From the NCBI GenBank assembly GCA_018667855.1, contig JABIRL010000202.1, positions 1 through 39,121 on the forward strand: 39,121 bases of DNA. The letters are read 5' to 3'. Position 1 is the stretch's first letter. Every line of letters begins with the position of its first letter. Shown one piece after another: positions 8,171-16,847 of the stretch. The DNA comes from Rhodospirillaceae bacterium. Its GTDB lineage: Bacteria > Pseudomonadota > Alphaproteobacteria > GCA-2731375. The notes below the pieces were generated by a model. The model was not told where the DNA came from, did no database searches, and saw nothing but the letters and a program-made list of their open reading frames with translations. The translations under genes and the position numbers were made by a program.

Positions 8171-8203
8171 CGTTACCTGTAACAATTATCGTTACATGTA
8201 ACG
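8171..8203 (-). promoter_or_regulatory. Double palindromic operator of the HEPN/MNT operon
   Basis: Two 12-bp palindromes spaced 19 bp centre to centre are seen: GTTACCTGTAAC (8172-8183, imperfect at the centre) and GTTACATGTAAC (8191-8202, perfect; CGTTACATGTAACG is a perfect 14-mer at 8190-8203). They lie 28-60 bp upstream of the nucleotidyltransferase ATG. Paired short palindromes about two helical turns apart are what cooperative ribbon-helix-helix dimers bind, so autoregulation by the antitoxin is inferred. Confidence 0.65.
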
Positions 8204-8212
8204 AAAAATCAA
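8185..8212 (-). promoter_or_regulatory. Likely sigma70-type promoter of the HEPN/MNT operon
   Basis: Read on the minus strand, TTGATT (8212-8207) and GATAAT (8190-8185) are separated by 16 bp. The spacer holds the perfect palindrome 8191-8202, and the second palindrome begins immediately downstream of the -10 box, so repressor bound there would block RNA polymerase. Assigned by eye from box match and position. Confidence 0.5.
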
Positions 8213-8247
8213 GGGGATACTCACCGTAAGAAACCGGCCAAATACGA

Positions 8248-9045
8248 TTAGTGAGTAAGAATTTGGCTCAGGAATAGCTGGGTGCGGTCGGATTTGGGGT
8301 TGTTGAAGAACTCTTCCGGTTCGTTCTGTTCAACGATCTCGCCCGCATCCATGAAGATCACGCGATTGGCGACTTTCCGCGCGAAACCCATTTCATGGGT
8401 GACGACGATCATGGTCATGCCCTGTTCCGCTAGTTGGATCATGACCTCCAGCACTTCCTTGATCATCTCCGGATCAAGGGCCGATGTTGGCTCGTCAAAC
8501 AGCATGATACGCGGGTTCATGCACAACGACCGGGCAATGGCCACGCGCTGCTGTTGTCCACCCGAAAGCTGACCGGGGAATTTATGGGCCTGTTCGGGAA
8601 TACGCACGGTTTCCAGAAAACGCATGCCGATCTCTTCCGCCTCGACCTTTGGCATTTTACGGACCCAAATCGGTGCCAGCGTGCAATTCTCCAAGACCGT
8701 CAAATGGGGAAACAGATTGAAATGCTGAAACACCATGCCGACCTCGCGGCGGACGGCATCAATATTCTTCAGATCATTGGACAGTTCCACATTATCCACC
8801 AAAATCTGCCCCTGTTGGTGCTCTTCCAAGCGGTTGATGCAGCGGATCAAGGTTGATTTTCCCGACCCGGACGGCCCGCAGACGACGATGCGCTCGCCCT
8901 GATTGACCGTCAGATTGATATCCTTGAGGACATGGAACGAGCCATACCATTTGTTCATGTCGGTAATTTGAATGGCGATCTCGTCCGAGATCTTCATCTT
9001 TGATTGATCGACCTCAACATCAAGTTCTGTGTCTGTGGCGCTCAT
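8248..9045 (-). CDS. aapP: General L-amino acid ABC transporter, ATP-binding subunit
   Basis: A 265-residue ATPase of the polar amino acid (PAAT) class that powers AapQM in the inner membrane. Walker A is GPSGSGKST (near 56-64), the ABC signature LSGGQQQR, Walker [13 protein letters not shown], and the switch His is in VVTHEMGFA. About 20 extra residues rich in acidic amino acids precede the conserved [19 protein letters not shown], slightly more than in Rhizobium AapP. It is the last gene of aapJQMP; its ATG lies 24 bp after the aapM stop. The order J-Q-M-P and the tight spacing support one complex for broad-range amino acid uptake. Confidence 0.93.
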   Translation of the reverse strand: MSATDTELDVEVDQSKMKISDEIAIQITDMNKWYGSFHVLKDINLTVNQGERIVVCGPSGSGKSTLIRCINRLEEHQQGQILVDNVELSNDLKNIDAVRREVGMVFQHFNLFPHLTVLENCTLAPIWVRKMPKVEAEEIGMRFLETVRIPEQAHKFPGQLSGGQQQRVAIARSLCMNPRIMLFDEPTSALDPEMIKEVLEVMIQLAEQGMTMIVVTHEMGFARKVANRVIFMDAGEIVEQNEPEEFFNNPKSDRTQLFLSQILTH

Positions 9046-9069
9046 GAGATATTCCCTATGTCCGGGCGA

Positions 9070-10395
9070 TTAATGGCCGGTGTGGAGCTTGCGTTCGAGG
9101 TACATGGAGTACCGCGACATGGAGAAGCAGAATAAGAAGAAAATCAGGCCGCAAACGACGTAACCTTCCTTCGACAAACCAGTCCATTCCGCATCGGCGA
9201 CGCCCAATTGCATCATGGTCAAAAGATCGTTCAGGCCAACGATCTGCACCAAGGTCGTGTCCTTGAAGATGCCGATAAACAATGAAACGATGGCCGGTAT
9301 CATGATGCGCAAGGCCTGCGGCAGGATAATCAGCCGCATCATTTTGAAGTAACCGAGACCCAGGGCATCCGCCGCCTCATACTGCCCTTTTGGCAAGGCC
9401 TGCAGACCACCACGCACGACCTCCGCCGTGTAGGCGGCGATGAATATGGTCACGCCGATCAAAACCCGCAGCAATTGATCAAAAACCGTTCCCGGCGGCA
9501 GGAACAGCGGCAGCACCACCATGGCCATGAACAGAATTGTTATCATCGGTACCGAGCGGAAGAACTCGATCACAACGATACAGAACCATCGAATGATCGG
9601 CATCACGCTCCGCCGCCCCAAGGCCAGGGCAATACCAAGCGGCAAGGCGCCGGTTATCGCCACGGAGGAAATGATGATGGTCAGAAGTAAACCACCCCAT
9701 TTGTCGTTGCTCACATATTCGAGGCCCAATACCCCGCCGGAAAACATGAAGTAGGCGATAACGGGGAACGGTAGCAAAAGGAACATCGCGACGCGACCCC
9801 GATGAGGCAGACCGTCCGTCAACATATAGAAAATCAACAATAGCCCAACGCCGATGACGACGGTGGGTCGCCAGCGCTCATCCTTGGGGTAAAATCCATA
9901 AATGAACTGATCGAAGCGGACAAATATGAAGACCCAGCAAGCCCCCTCGATTATATGGTCCTCTTCCACCGCCACCCTGGCGTACCGTCCACCCGCTACC
10001 CGTTGTGGTCTGGGTTCGATACGGCGTTCCCAACGAACATTGGGCGATACGCCTTCGGGGACGGCGACACGCGCCGCGGTGGTTTCAAGCTGCAAGGTCG
10101 TGCCATCGGGCAAAATTCCCGTGGTGGCCACCTTATCCATGACGATATTGACATTCGGCTTGCAGGCTTGGCGGCTATTACCGGCAAAATGGGCGTCAAA
10201 AACCGCCCATGTCAGCAAGCCGGAAACGATGTAGTAAATAACACCGAGACCCACCAAAGTGATGACGGCATTGAACCAATTGGGAACCAAATTGGCCCGC
10301 ACCCAACCCAGGACACCCACAGTCGCGGCGGGTGGCGGCAGGTCTGGCCTTGGCGTGAAAACGGCCTGTGTTTCGCCATAATCGATCTGGCTCAT
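9070..10395 (-). CDS. aapM: General L-amino acid ABC transporter, permease AapM (enlarged periplasmic loop)
   Basis: A 441-residue inner-membrane permease with the PAAT permease domain in its C-terminal half. The coupling motif EAADALGLGYFKMMRLIILPQALRIMIP is clear, as is RSVPMITILFMAMVVLPLF. The protein is notably longer than the roughly 380-390 residues I recall for AapM of Rhizobium. The extra length is an insertion of about 70 residues between the first membrane segment (VITLVGLGVIYYIVSGLLTW) and the usual GACWVFIFVRFDQFIYG; it runs from about PNVNIVMDK to EEDHIIE and is probably periplasmic. The start at 10395 (MSQIDYGE) follows GGTAG and begins 4 bp after the aapQ stop; the ATG at 10428 would overlap aapQ and add an unrelated stretch. 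Confidence 0.9.
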   Translation of the reverse strand: MSQIDYGETQAVFTPRPDLPPPAATVGVLGWVRANLVPNWFNAVITLVGLGVIYYIVSGLLTWAVFDAHFAGNSRQACKPNVNIVMDKVATTGILPDGTTLQLETTAARVAVPEGVSPNVRWERRIEPRPQRVAGGRYARVAVEEDHIIEGACWVFIFVRFDQFIYGFYPKDERWRPTVVIGVGLLLIFYMLTDGLPHRGRVAMFLLLPFPVIAYFMFSGGVLGLEYVSNDKWGGLLLTIIISSVAITGALPLGIALALGRRSVMPIIRWFCIVVIEFFRSVPMITILFMAMVVLPLFLPPGTVFDQLLRVLIGVTIFIAAYTAEVVRGGLQALPKGQYEAADALGLGYFKMMRLIILPQALRIMIPAIVSLFIGIFKDTTLVQIVGLNDLLTMMQLGVADAEWTGLSKEGYVVCGLIFFLFCFSMSRYSMYLERKLHTGH

Positions 10396-10399
10396 GGCG

Positions 10400-11587
10400 C
10401 TACCTTTCCACCAGCGCAACGCGCGCATTATACCAGTTCATTATCCCCGATATACTTAGGGAAATGACGCAGTAGGTCGCCATTATCATCGCCATGCATT
10501 CCAGCGCCTGGCCGGATTGGTTCAACACCGTACCGGCCCAAAGGTGGGTTATCTCCTGGTAACCGATGACCGGAGCGAGAGACGAGTTTTTCACCAAGTT
10601 GAGATATTGAGATATCAAGGGCGGAATAATGATCCGCATGGCCTGAGGAATGATGACCAGGCGTAGCGTCGTGGATGGTTTGACGCCCAACGCATGCGCC
10701 GCTTCCGATTGTCCGTGAGATACGGCCTGGATCCCCGCCCGCACGATTTCACCAATGAAAGCGGCGGTATACATGGACAGGGCCAGCAATAAGGCCATGA
10801 ATTCGGGAATGACAACTGATCCGCCCCTGAAATTGAAACCCCTCAGTTCCGGTATATCCCGGCTCCAGGGCAATCCGGTAACCAATGCCGCTAAGACCGG
10901 CAGTCCAACAACCAAGCCAATGCCGACCCATACCGTCGGGAAATCCTGACCCGTGGCATCGCGCCGGCGTTTAACCAATTTTCGCATTATTATCGTGGCG
11001 ACAATCCCCACCACAAAGGCGATCGGTATGGCCATGAAGCCAGGTTCGGGAACGATCGAGGGGTAATTAAGGCCGCGAATACTTAAATAGACATTGTCCG
11101 AAATGATGATGGCATCGCGCACCGTCGGGAAGGCGAGCATGACACCAGTGTACCAAAACAACATCTGCAGTAGCAGCGGCACATTCCGGAATGTTTCAAG
11201 ATACACCGCGGCCAGACGGGAAATAATGAAATTTTTCGATAGTCGCATGACGCCAAGGGTAAAGCCGAGCAACGTGGCCAACACAACGCCAATCGCGGAA
11301 ACAAATAATGTATTGAGGACGCCAACAAGAAAAACTCTTTTATAAGGCGATGCCTCGGAAACTTCGATTAATGAAAATGTAATGCCAAAGCCGGCGGGGT
11401 GATTTAGAAATTCAAAGCCACTGGAAATACCCCTTTGCTCCAGGTTGGCCAATGTATTGTTGGTTAGCCAGGCGAAAAAGAACACCACCGAACCGGCCAT
11501 GACCACTTGATACACAACGGCACGAACGCGGGCGTCATAGAACCAAGACGCTTTTGCGGGCCTTACCGCTCCTTCAGCTACGGCCAT
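10400..11587 (-). CDS. aapQ: General L-amino acid ABC transporter, permease AapQ
   Basis: A 395-residue inner-membrane permease, partner of AapM. Typical elements are LEQRGISSGFEFLNHPAGF near the N-terminus, the ETFRNVPLLLQMLFWY stretch, and the EAA coupling loop SEAAHALGVKPSTTLRLVIIPQAMRIIIPPLISQ. The chosen start at 11587 (MAVAEGAVRP) follows a run of G (GGGGGG, 5 bp spacing); an upstream in-frame start at 11644 has no visible ribosome site. It is separated from aapJ by 200 bp that hold a weak hairpin, a common arrangement that lets the binding protein be made in excess. aapM follows after 4 bp. Confidence 0.92.
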   Translation of the reverse strand: MAVAEGAVRPAKASWFYDARVRAVVYQVVMAGSVVFFFAWLTNNTLANLEQRGISSGFEFLNHPAGFGITFSLIEVSEASPYKRVFLVGVLNTLFVSAIGVVLATLLGFTLGVMRLSKNFIISRLAAVYLETFRNVPLLLQMLFWYTGVMLAFPTVRDAIIISDNVYLSIRGLNYPSIVPEPGFMAIPIAFVVGIVATIIMRKLVKRRRDATGQDFPTVWVGIGLVVGLPVLAALVTGLPWSRDIPELRGFNFRGGSVVIPEFMALLLALSMYTAAFIGEIVRAGIQAVSHGQSEAAHALGVKPSTTLRLVIIPQAMRIIIPPLISQYLNLVKNSSLAPVIGYQEITHLWAGTVLNQSGQALECMAMIMATYCVISLSISGIMNWYNARVALVER

Positions 11588-11730
11588 CACACCCCCCGTA
11601 CCCAAACATTCCTCGGCTACGACACCGAACCTCAGCAACGACACCGAACCGATCGGAAAGATCTACCTTAAACGGCTTGATCCCTGACGCACGGTCCTCG
11701 GACGTTCATGATCGACAGTTAAGGACGCGA

Positions 11731-11758
11731 CGTGCCCGGCCTCGCAAGACCGGACACG
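11731..11758 (-). terminator. Possible attenuating hairpin between aapJ and aapQ
   Basis: Within the 200-bp gap, CGTGCCCGGCC and GACCGGACACG can pair around a 6-nt loop (two mismatches). No T-run follows on the minus strand, so this would be an mRNA-stabilising or partial attenuator structure rather than a full terminator. The rest of the gap shows nothing I can name. Confidence 0.35.
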
Positions 11759-11787
11759 TAACGCCTAAGAGTTAGTCACGGACTAGA

Positions 11788-12804
11788 TCAACGGAAGGGA
11801 GGCGAATACAGAATTCCACCCTTGTTCCACGGACCATTAACGCCACGAGCCAGTTTGACCGGCGTGTTCGGGCCGATATTCCGCTCATAGCTTTCGCCGT
11901 AGTTGCCGACCTGCTTGATGATGTTCATCGCCCAATCATTGGAGAGACCAAGACGCGCACCATATTCACCTTCACCACCAAGCAAACGCTTGACTTCAGG
12001 ATCGTTGGTGGAGCCCAGCATGCCGCCTACGTTGGCGGCGGTCAGGCCTTTTTCCTCGGCAATGATCATGACATTCAGGGTCCAACGCACCACGTCGCCC
12101 CACTGGTTGTCGCCATGACGGACCAACGGGCCCAAGGGCTCTTTCGAGATCACTTCGGGTAATACCACGTGGGCATCCGGGTTCGGCATCTGCGAACGCT
12201 GGGCGGCCAGACCGGAACGGTCAGTGGTGTAGGCATCGCAACGACCGGCGATATAGCCGGCGCGGATTTCATCGGATTTTTCGAACACGACCGGCACATA
12301 TTTCATGTTGTTGGCGCGGAAGAAATCACCGAGGTTCAATTCCGTGGTAGAGCCGGTGGTGACGCAAACCGTGGCGCCGTCCAGTTCCATAGCGGATTTA
12401 ACACCCAGATCCTTGCGAACCATGAAGCCCTGGCCGTCATAGAAGTTGACGCCGGCAAATTCAAAGCCAAGCTTCACATCCCGGTCAAAGGTCCAGGTGG
12501 TGTTCCGGGCCAGCATGTCCACTTCACCGGACTGCAGGGCGGGGAAACGGCTTTTGCCGGTCGTGGGCACGAATTTAACCTTCATGGAATCGCCAAGCAC
12601 GCCGGCCGCGACCGCGCGGCAGACATCCACGTCGAAACCGGCCCATTCGCCCTTGTCGTTCGGCGCGGCGAAGCCGGCCAGACCGGTGGTGACGCCGCAA
12701 ATCAGCTCGCCACGTTTTTTGATATCGTCAACGGTCCCTGCATAGGCGGCCGTGGCGAACATCGCCGCACCGACACCCAATGCCAGAATTGCTGTATTTT
12801 TCAT
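11788..12804 (-). CDS. aapJ: General L-amino acid ABC transporter, periplasmic binding protein
   Basis: A 338-residue periplasmic solute-binding protein, first gene of aapJQMP. It has a clear signal peptide (MKNTAILALGVGAAMFATAAYA, cleavage after AYA at about 22). The mature protein starts TVDDIKKRGELICGV and has AapJ/BztA hallmarks: KGEWAGFDVDVCRAVAAGVLGD, ALQSGEVDMLARNTTWTFDRD, YDGQGFMVRKDLGVKSAMEL, and the C-terminal NIGPNTPVKLARGVNGPWN. Length matches the family. The protein delivers many L-amino acids to AapQMP. It is transcribed divergently from metC across about 280 bp; adjacency of aap and metC is, to my recollection, common in alphaproteobacteria. Confidence 0.94.
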   Translation of the reverse strand: MKNTAILALGVGAAMFATAAYAGTVDDIKKRGELICGVTTGLAGFAAPNDKGEWAGFDVDVCRAVAAGVLGDSMKVKFVPTTGKSRFPALQSGEVDMLARNTTWTFDRDVKLGFEFAGVNFYDGQGFMVRKDLGVKSAMELDGATVCVTTGSTTELNLGDFFRANNMKYVPVVFEKSDEIRAGYIAGRCDAYTTDRSGLAAQRSQMPNPDAHVVLPEVISKEPLGPLVRHGDNQWGDVVRWTLNVMIIAEEKGLTAANVGGMLGSTNDPEVKRLLGGEGEYGARLGLSNDWAMNIIKQVGNYGESYERNIGPNTPVKLARGVNGPWNKGGILYSPPFR

Positions 12805-13087
12805 TGATTGATCTTCCCTGTTTTCAACAGTTGTTGCGAACGCAGTATTTTAACGAGGCCTCATACAAAACCCCGCCATCTGTTTGATGCCACGCCCCGT
12901 AGACATTAAGAATTATTGGTCTTTTGGGGCGCAAGCGTATTTGACGGTAACAAACAAACCGACGTGCGACAACAGAATACAATAAGCGTCCGTGGAAAAA
13001 ATTGGCGCGAAATTAGCGCTGATGGCATTATGCACGGAACATCTTTTCGGCCCGCGTGCCCATTATTCTGAATTGAGAATTCCCGCC
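12805..13087. other. Divergent intergenic region aapJ-metC
   Basis: The longest non-coding stretch in the window (283 bp) must hold the promoters of both aapJ (minus) and metC (plus). I see a small inverted repeat ATTCT-N6-AGAAT at 13065-13080, just upstream of the metC start and overlapping its likely ribosome site, and a GCGC-N7-GCGC repeat near 13012. I looked for a SAM-II riboswitch and found no convincing match. No promoter can be fixed with confidence. Confidence 0.5.
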
Positions 13088-14263
13088 ATGAAAGACGAAA
13101 CGAAATTGGTCACGTCCGGACGTGACCCGGAAAACAATCACGGCGTCGTCAACCCGCCCGTTTATCATGCCTCGACCATCCTGCATCCCACGTTGGACGC
13201 ACTCGACAATTCCCGGGAACGGCGAATGGCGGGCGAACGGGGTGTCTACTATGGCCGCAAGGGGACGCCGACCACGTTTTCGTTGGAGGATATGGTCTGC
13301 GATCTGGAAGGCGGCGACCGCTGCCAGGTCTATCCTTCCGGTCTGGCCGCGATTGCCGGATCTTTGTTGGCCTTCCTGAAGGCCGGCGATCATATCCTCA
13401 TGACGGATGCCGCCTACAGCCCGGCCCGGCGTTTCTGCAACGACCTGGCCAGCCGTTACGATGTCTCGACAACATTTTATGATCCCGCCATCGGAACCGC
13501 CATCACGGATCTGATCCAAGACAACACCCGCGTCGTCTATGTGGAGGCGCCGGGGACGGCTACTTTCGTTATGCAGGACATACCCGCCATCGCCGAAGCT
13601 GCCCATAAAAAGGGCTGTATCGTGATGATGGACAACACCTGGGCCTCGCCCCTGTTCTGCAAACCGTTCCAGCTGGGCGTCGATGTCTCAATCCAGGCCG
13701 GCACCAAATACATCGTTGGGCATTCCGACGTTATGATCGGCACCTCATGCGCCACGAAAGAGGCCTGGCCCGCGATTGACAACATGGCCGGTCTGCTGGG
13801 CCATGCTGCGGGCCCGGATGATGTTTACCTGGCGCAACGGGGCATGCGGACCTTGTCCGTACGTCTGAAACAACATTGGGAAAACGGCTTAAAGGTCGCC
13901 GAATGGCTACGGGGCCAGGATATGGTGGAAGTGGTCATGCACCCGGCCTTGACGAACGACCCCGGCCACGCGCTGTGGAAGCGGGACTTCCTCGGCGCCT
14001 CGGGTCTGTTCGGCACCACGCTGAAGCCATGTCCGCGTAGCGCCATCGCCGCCCTTGTCGATGATCTGGAACTGTTCGGCATGGGCGCGTCCTGGGGCGG
14101 CTATGAAAGCCTGGTCCTACCGCAGGATCCCAATATCTCCCGCAGTGTCACGCCATGGCCATACGAGGGGCAATGCCTGCGCTTCCATATCGGCCTGGAA
14201 GACACCGATGATCTGATCGCGGATCTGGATGCCGGTTTCAAACGCCTAAAAGCGGCCATGTGA
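13088..14263 (+). CDS. metC: Cystathionine beta-lyase (PLP-dependent)
   Basis: A 391-residue enzyme of the Cys/Met-metabolism PLP family. It cleaves cystathionine to homocysteine, pyruvate and ammonia in methionine synthesis. Family marks are the N-terminal TKLVTSGRDPENNHGVVNPPVYHASTI (positions 5-31 approximately), GGDRCQVYPSGLAAIA, the DNTWASPLF loop, and the PLP lysine in IQAGTKYIVGHSDVMIG. The ATG at 13088 (MKDETK) fits homologues; an upstream ATG at 12992 would add 32 unmatched residues. Cystathionine gamma-synthase or gamma-lyase are alternative family members, but the sequence style and the aap neighbour favour MetC. Its TGA is followed at once by the ATG of modA. Confidence 0.9.
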   Translation: MKDETKLVTSGRDPENNHGVVNPPVYHASTILHPTLDALDNSRERRMAGERGVYYGRKGTPTTFSLEDMVCDLEGGDRCQVYPSGLAAIAGSLLAFLKAGDHILMTDAAYSPARRFCNDLASRYDVSTTFYDPAIGTAITDLIQDNTRVVYVEAPGTATFVMQDIPAIAEAAHKKGCIVMMDNTWASPLFCKPFQLGVDVSIQAGTKYIVGHSDVMIGTSCATKEAWPAIDNMAGLLGHAAGPDDVYLAQRGMRTLSVRLKQHWENGLKVAEWLRGQDMVEVVMHPALTNDPGHALWKRDFLGASGLFGTTLKPCPRSAIAALVDDLELFGMGASWGGYESLVLPQDPNISRSVTPWPYEGQCLRFHIGLEDTDDLIADLDAGFKRLKAAM

Positions 14264-15040
14264 ATGGTTCGGCGGGCCAGGTCCTTCCGCAAATTGATCG
14301 GACCGTTTGCCGCGCTGTTCCTCTGCGAGGGCGCCGCAAAGGGCGAAACGATCGAAATACTGGCCGCCGCCTCCGCCACCGAGGCGGTATCGGCGCTAAC
14401 CGAAGCCGTACAACGGGACCTGAATATTCATTTGCGGCCGACATTCGCCGGCTCCTCGACCCTGGCCAAGCACATCGCGGCAGGCGCCCCGGCGCATTTG
14501 TTTCTGTCCGCCGATCTGGCCTGGATTGACTATCTCCAGGCGCGCGGGCTGCTGGCGCCAAACGGGCGGATCGATTTGCTGGGCAACCGTCTGGTGCTTT
14601 TGCGACGACCGGATACCGCGCCGCCCGTGACCCTATCGGACCTGGGCCAGGCGCTAGGCCAGGAACGCCTGATCATGGGTGACCCCGCCCATGTGCCCGC
14701 CGGGCGGTACGGCCGTCAGGCCTTGCGGTATCTCAAACAATGGAATGCGGTCAAAGGGCGCGCTGTTTATGGTGCTTCGGTCCGTGATGCCCTGGCCCTT
14801 TTGGCGCGCGGACAGGGACGTTACGCCATCGCCTACACCACGGATGCCAGGGTGCAGGGAAATCTGGCTCTCGCCGCCCGGTTTCCCGCAAAAAGCCACC
14901 AGACGATCATCTATCCCCTTGCCTTGATACAAGGCCAGGCCGGCGCCGCGTCTCGCAAGGTGTTTTCCTACCTGCAAAGCAGCGATGCCAGGGCCGTGTT
15001 CGAACATTTCGGCTTTACCTTTCTACCGCCGCACCGCTAA
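14264..15040 (+). CDS. modA: Molybdate ABC transporter, periplasmic binding protein
   Basis: A 258-residue solute-binding protein for molybdate (and perhaps tungstate). The N-terminus has basic residues and a hydrophobic stretch (KLIGPFAALFL) ending near residue 27; the mature part starts ETIEILAAASATEAVSAL, the ModA signature. The oxyanion-contact regions are seen as AGSSTLAKHIAAGAPAHLFLSAD and GDPAHVPAGRYGRQALRYL. Its ATG directly abuts the metC stop codon, suggesting translational coupling with a gene from another pathway. modB follows after 9 bp, completing a modABC set. Confidence 0.92.
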   Translation: MVRRARSFRKLIGPFAALFLCEGAAKGETIEILAAASATEAVSALTEAVQRDLNIHLRPTFAGSSTLAKHIAAGAPAHLFLSADLAWIDYLQARGLLAPNGRIDLLGNRLVLLRRPDTAPPVTLSDLGQALGQERLIMGDPAHVPAGRYGRQALRYLKQWNAVKGRAVYGASVRDALALLARGQGRYAIAYTTDARVQGNLALAARFPAKSHQTIIYPLALIQGQAGAASRKVFSYLQSSDARAVFEHFGFTFLPPHR

Positions 15041-15049
15041 CTGGCGCGT

Positions 15050-15739
15050 ATGTTGAGCCCCCTGGAAATAGAGGCGCTGTCGCTATCCCTGAAAGTTTCA
15101 CTTTGGGCCGTGGCGTGGAGCCTGATACCGGGCATTGCCATCGCCTGGCTACTGGCCAGGCGGGAGTTTCCCGGCAAGGCGCTGTTGGACGGCCTGGTCC
15201 ACCTGCCCCTGGTGCTCCCGCCCGTGGCGTTGGGATATGTTCTGCTGGTTTTGTTCGGACGTAACGGTCCGTTGGGTGCCTGGCTGCATGATTGGTTTGG
15301 CGTCAATCTGGTATTTTCCTGGCGCGGCGCGGCCCTGGCGGCCGCCGTCATGGCCTTCCCGCTGTTGGTGCGGGCGATACGCCTGTCCATGGAGGCGGTG
15401 GACCAACGCCTGGAAACCGCGGCCCGGACCCTGGGCGCCCGACCGGTCCGGGTGTTCCTGACCATTACCCTGCCCCTGACCAGCCCCGGCATCCTGACCG
15501 GTGTCCTGTTGGCCTTTATCCGTTGCCTGGGCGAATTTGGCGCCACCATCACCTTTGCCGCCAACGTACCCGGCGAAACCCGTACCCTGCCCCTGGCGCT
15601 TTATTCCGCCCTGCAGGTACCGGGTGGCGAGGCGGCGGGGACCCGGCTGGCAATAATCTCAGTGGTCCTTGCCATCTTAGCCTTGGTGGCATCGCAATAT
15701 CTGGCCAAACAGGTGGCCCGGCGGATTGGCCTGGCCTGA
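15050..15739 (+). CDS. modB: Molybdate ABC transporter, permease
   Basis: A 229-residue inner-membrane permease of the ModB family with about five to six membrane segments. Hallmarks are LPLVLPPVALGYVLLVLFGRNGPLG near residue 45-70 and the coupling stretch ETAARTLGARPVRVFLTITLPLTSPGILTG, followed by FIRCLGEFGATITFAANVPGETRTLPLA, which is highly typical of ModB. The stop codon overlaps the ATG of modC (TGATG), so the two are translationally coupled. Confidence 0.94.
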   Translation: MLSPLEIEALSLSLKVSLWAVAWSLIPGIAIAWLLARREFPGKALLDGLVHLPLVLPPVALGYVLLVLFGRNGPLGAWLHDWFGVNLVFSWRGAALAAAVMAFPLLVRAIRLSMEAVDQRLETAARTLGARPVRVFLTITLPLTSPGILTGVLLAFIRCLGEFGATITFAANVPGETRTLPLALYSALQVPGGEAAGTRLAIISVVLAILALVASQYLAKQVARRIGLA

Positions 15740-16818
15740 TGCTGGAGCTTGATCTGACAACCAATATTGGCGGCTTCAAAATAAGCGCGGCTTTTCAGGT
15801 TGAGAGCGGCATTGCCGCCCTGTTTGGTCCTTCCGGCGCCGGCAAGACCACCCTGATCAACATGCTGGCGGGATTGCAGCGCCCGGATCGCGGCCGCATC
15901 GCGATCGACGATACCGTCTTGTTTGACAGCGCCCATGGTATTGACCTGGCGCCGGAACAGCGCCGCCTTGGCTATGTCTTTCAGGAAAGCCGGCTGTTCC
16001 CGCATATGACCGTGGCCGGCAATCTGTATTATGGTCGGCGGCTGATCCCCAAGAACATCGCCAGCGTTGATTTCGATACCGTTGTTGATTTGTTGGCTCT
16101 GTCCCCCTTGTTGGACCGCCGGCCCAAGACCCTATCGGGTGGGGAACGTCAGCGGGTGGCCATCGGCCGGGCCCTTTTGGCGGCGCCGCGATTGTTGTTG
16201 ATGGACGAACCTCTGGCCAATCTGGACGCCCCGCGCCGGGCTGAAATCCTACCGTTTATTGAAAATTTGCGGCGGGAGTTCGACCTCTCGATCGTCTATG
16301 TCTCCCACAACATGGATGAAATCGTGCGCCTTGCGGATCAATTGGTGGTCATGACCGATGGTGCCGTTGTGGCCCAGGGCCCGGTGGACGAAATCACCGC
16401 CCGGCTGGATCTGCGCTCCCTGACGGGTAGGTGGGACGCCGGTGCCGTGCTGTCCACCACGGTTGCCGAGCAGGACGACCGTGATGCCCTGACCAGATTG
16501 TCCTTTCAGGGCGGTGAACTATGGCTGCCGCGCCTTGATCTGGCCATCGGCACGCCCTTGCGTCTGCGAGTGCGGGCCCGCGATGTCAGCCTGGCATTGA
16601 CCCCGCCCCGGGATATTTCCGTGCTGAATGTCTTTGCCGGAGAGGTCGTTGAAGTTGGCGAGGATGATGGCCCGCAGGTTGATGTGCTGATCGACATCGG
16701 CAGCCCCCTATGGGCCCGCATCACCAAACGCTCGCAACGGGAGCTGGGCATCGCGCCGGGCCGCAAGGTGCACGCCATGATCAAGGCCATGGCCGTGGAC
16801 CGCAATGGCCTTAGTTAA
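15739..16818 (+). CDS. modC: Molybdate ABC transporter, ATP-binding subunit
   Basis: A 359-residue ATPase. Walker A is GPSGAGKTT (near 34-42), the signature LSGGERQR, Walker B LLLMDEPLANLD, and the switch His is in VYVSHNMDE. The C-terminal 65 residues form a mop/TOBE molybdate-binding domain (SVLNVFAGEVVEVGEDDG, then KRSQRELGIAPGRKVHAMIKA). The start is the ATG in the TGATG overlap with modB; a longer frame beginning upstream inside modB is out of register with any homologue. With ModA and ModB it forms the high-affinity molybdate importer that feeds molybdenum cofactor synthesis. Confidence 0.94.
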   Translation: MLELDLTTNIGGFKISAAFQVESGIAALFGPSGAGKTTLINMLAGLQRPDRGRIAIDDTVLFDSAHGIDLAPEQRRLGYVFQESRLFPHMTVAGNLYYGRRLIPKNIASVDFDTVVDLLALSPLLDRRPKTLSGGERQRVAIGRALLAAPRLLLMDEPLANLDAPRRAEILPFIENLRREFDLSIVYVSHNMDEIVRLADQLVVMTDGAVVAQGPVDEITARLDLRSLTGRWDAGAVLSTTVAEQDDRDALTRLSFQGGELWLPRLDLAIGTPLRLRVRARDVSLALTPPRDISVLNVFAGEVVEVGEDDGPQVDVLIDIGSPLWARITKRSQRELGIAPGRKVHAMIKAMAVDRNGLS

Positions 16819-16847
16819 TTGGAGCGCTTCCGAGCTATTTTGACCGG

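Noticed and set aside
12805..13087. SAM-II riboswitch before metC
   Set aside because: Looked for because metC-type genes in alphaproteobacteria can have one; the needed stem and conserved loop sequences are not seen.
15292..15738. Upstream extension of modC inside modB
   Set aside because: The extra 149 codons overlap modB out of frame and are Arg/Pro/Gly-rich; the TGATG junction gives a normal ModC start.
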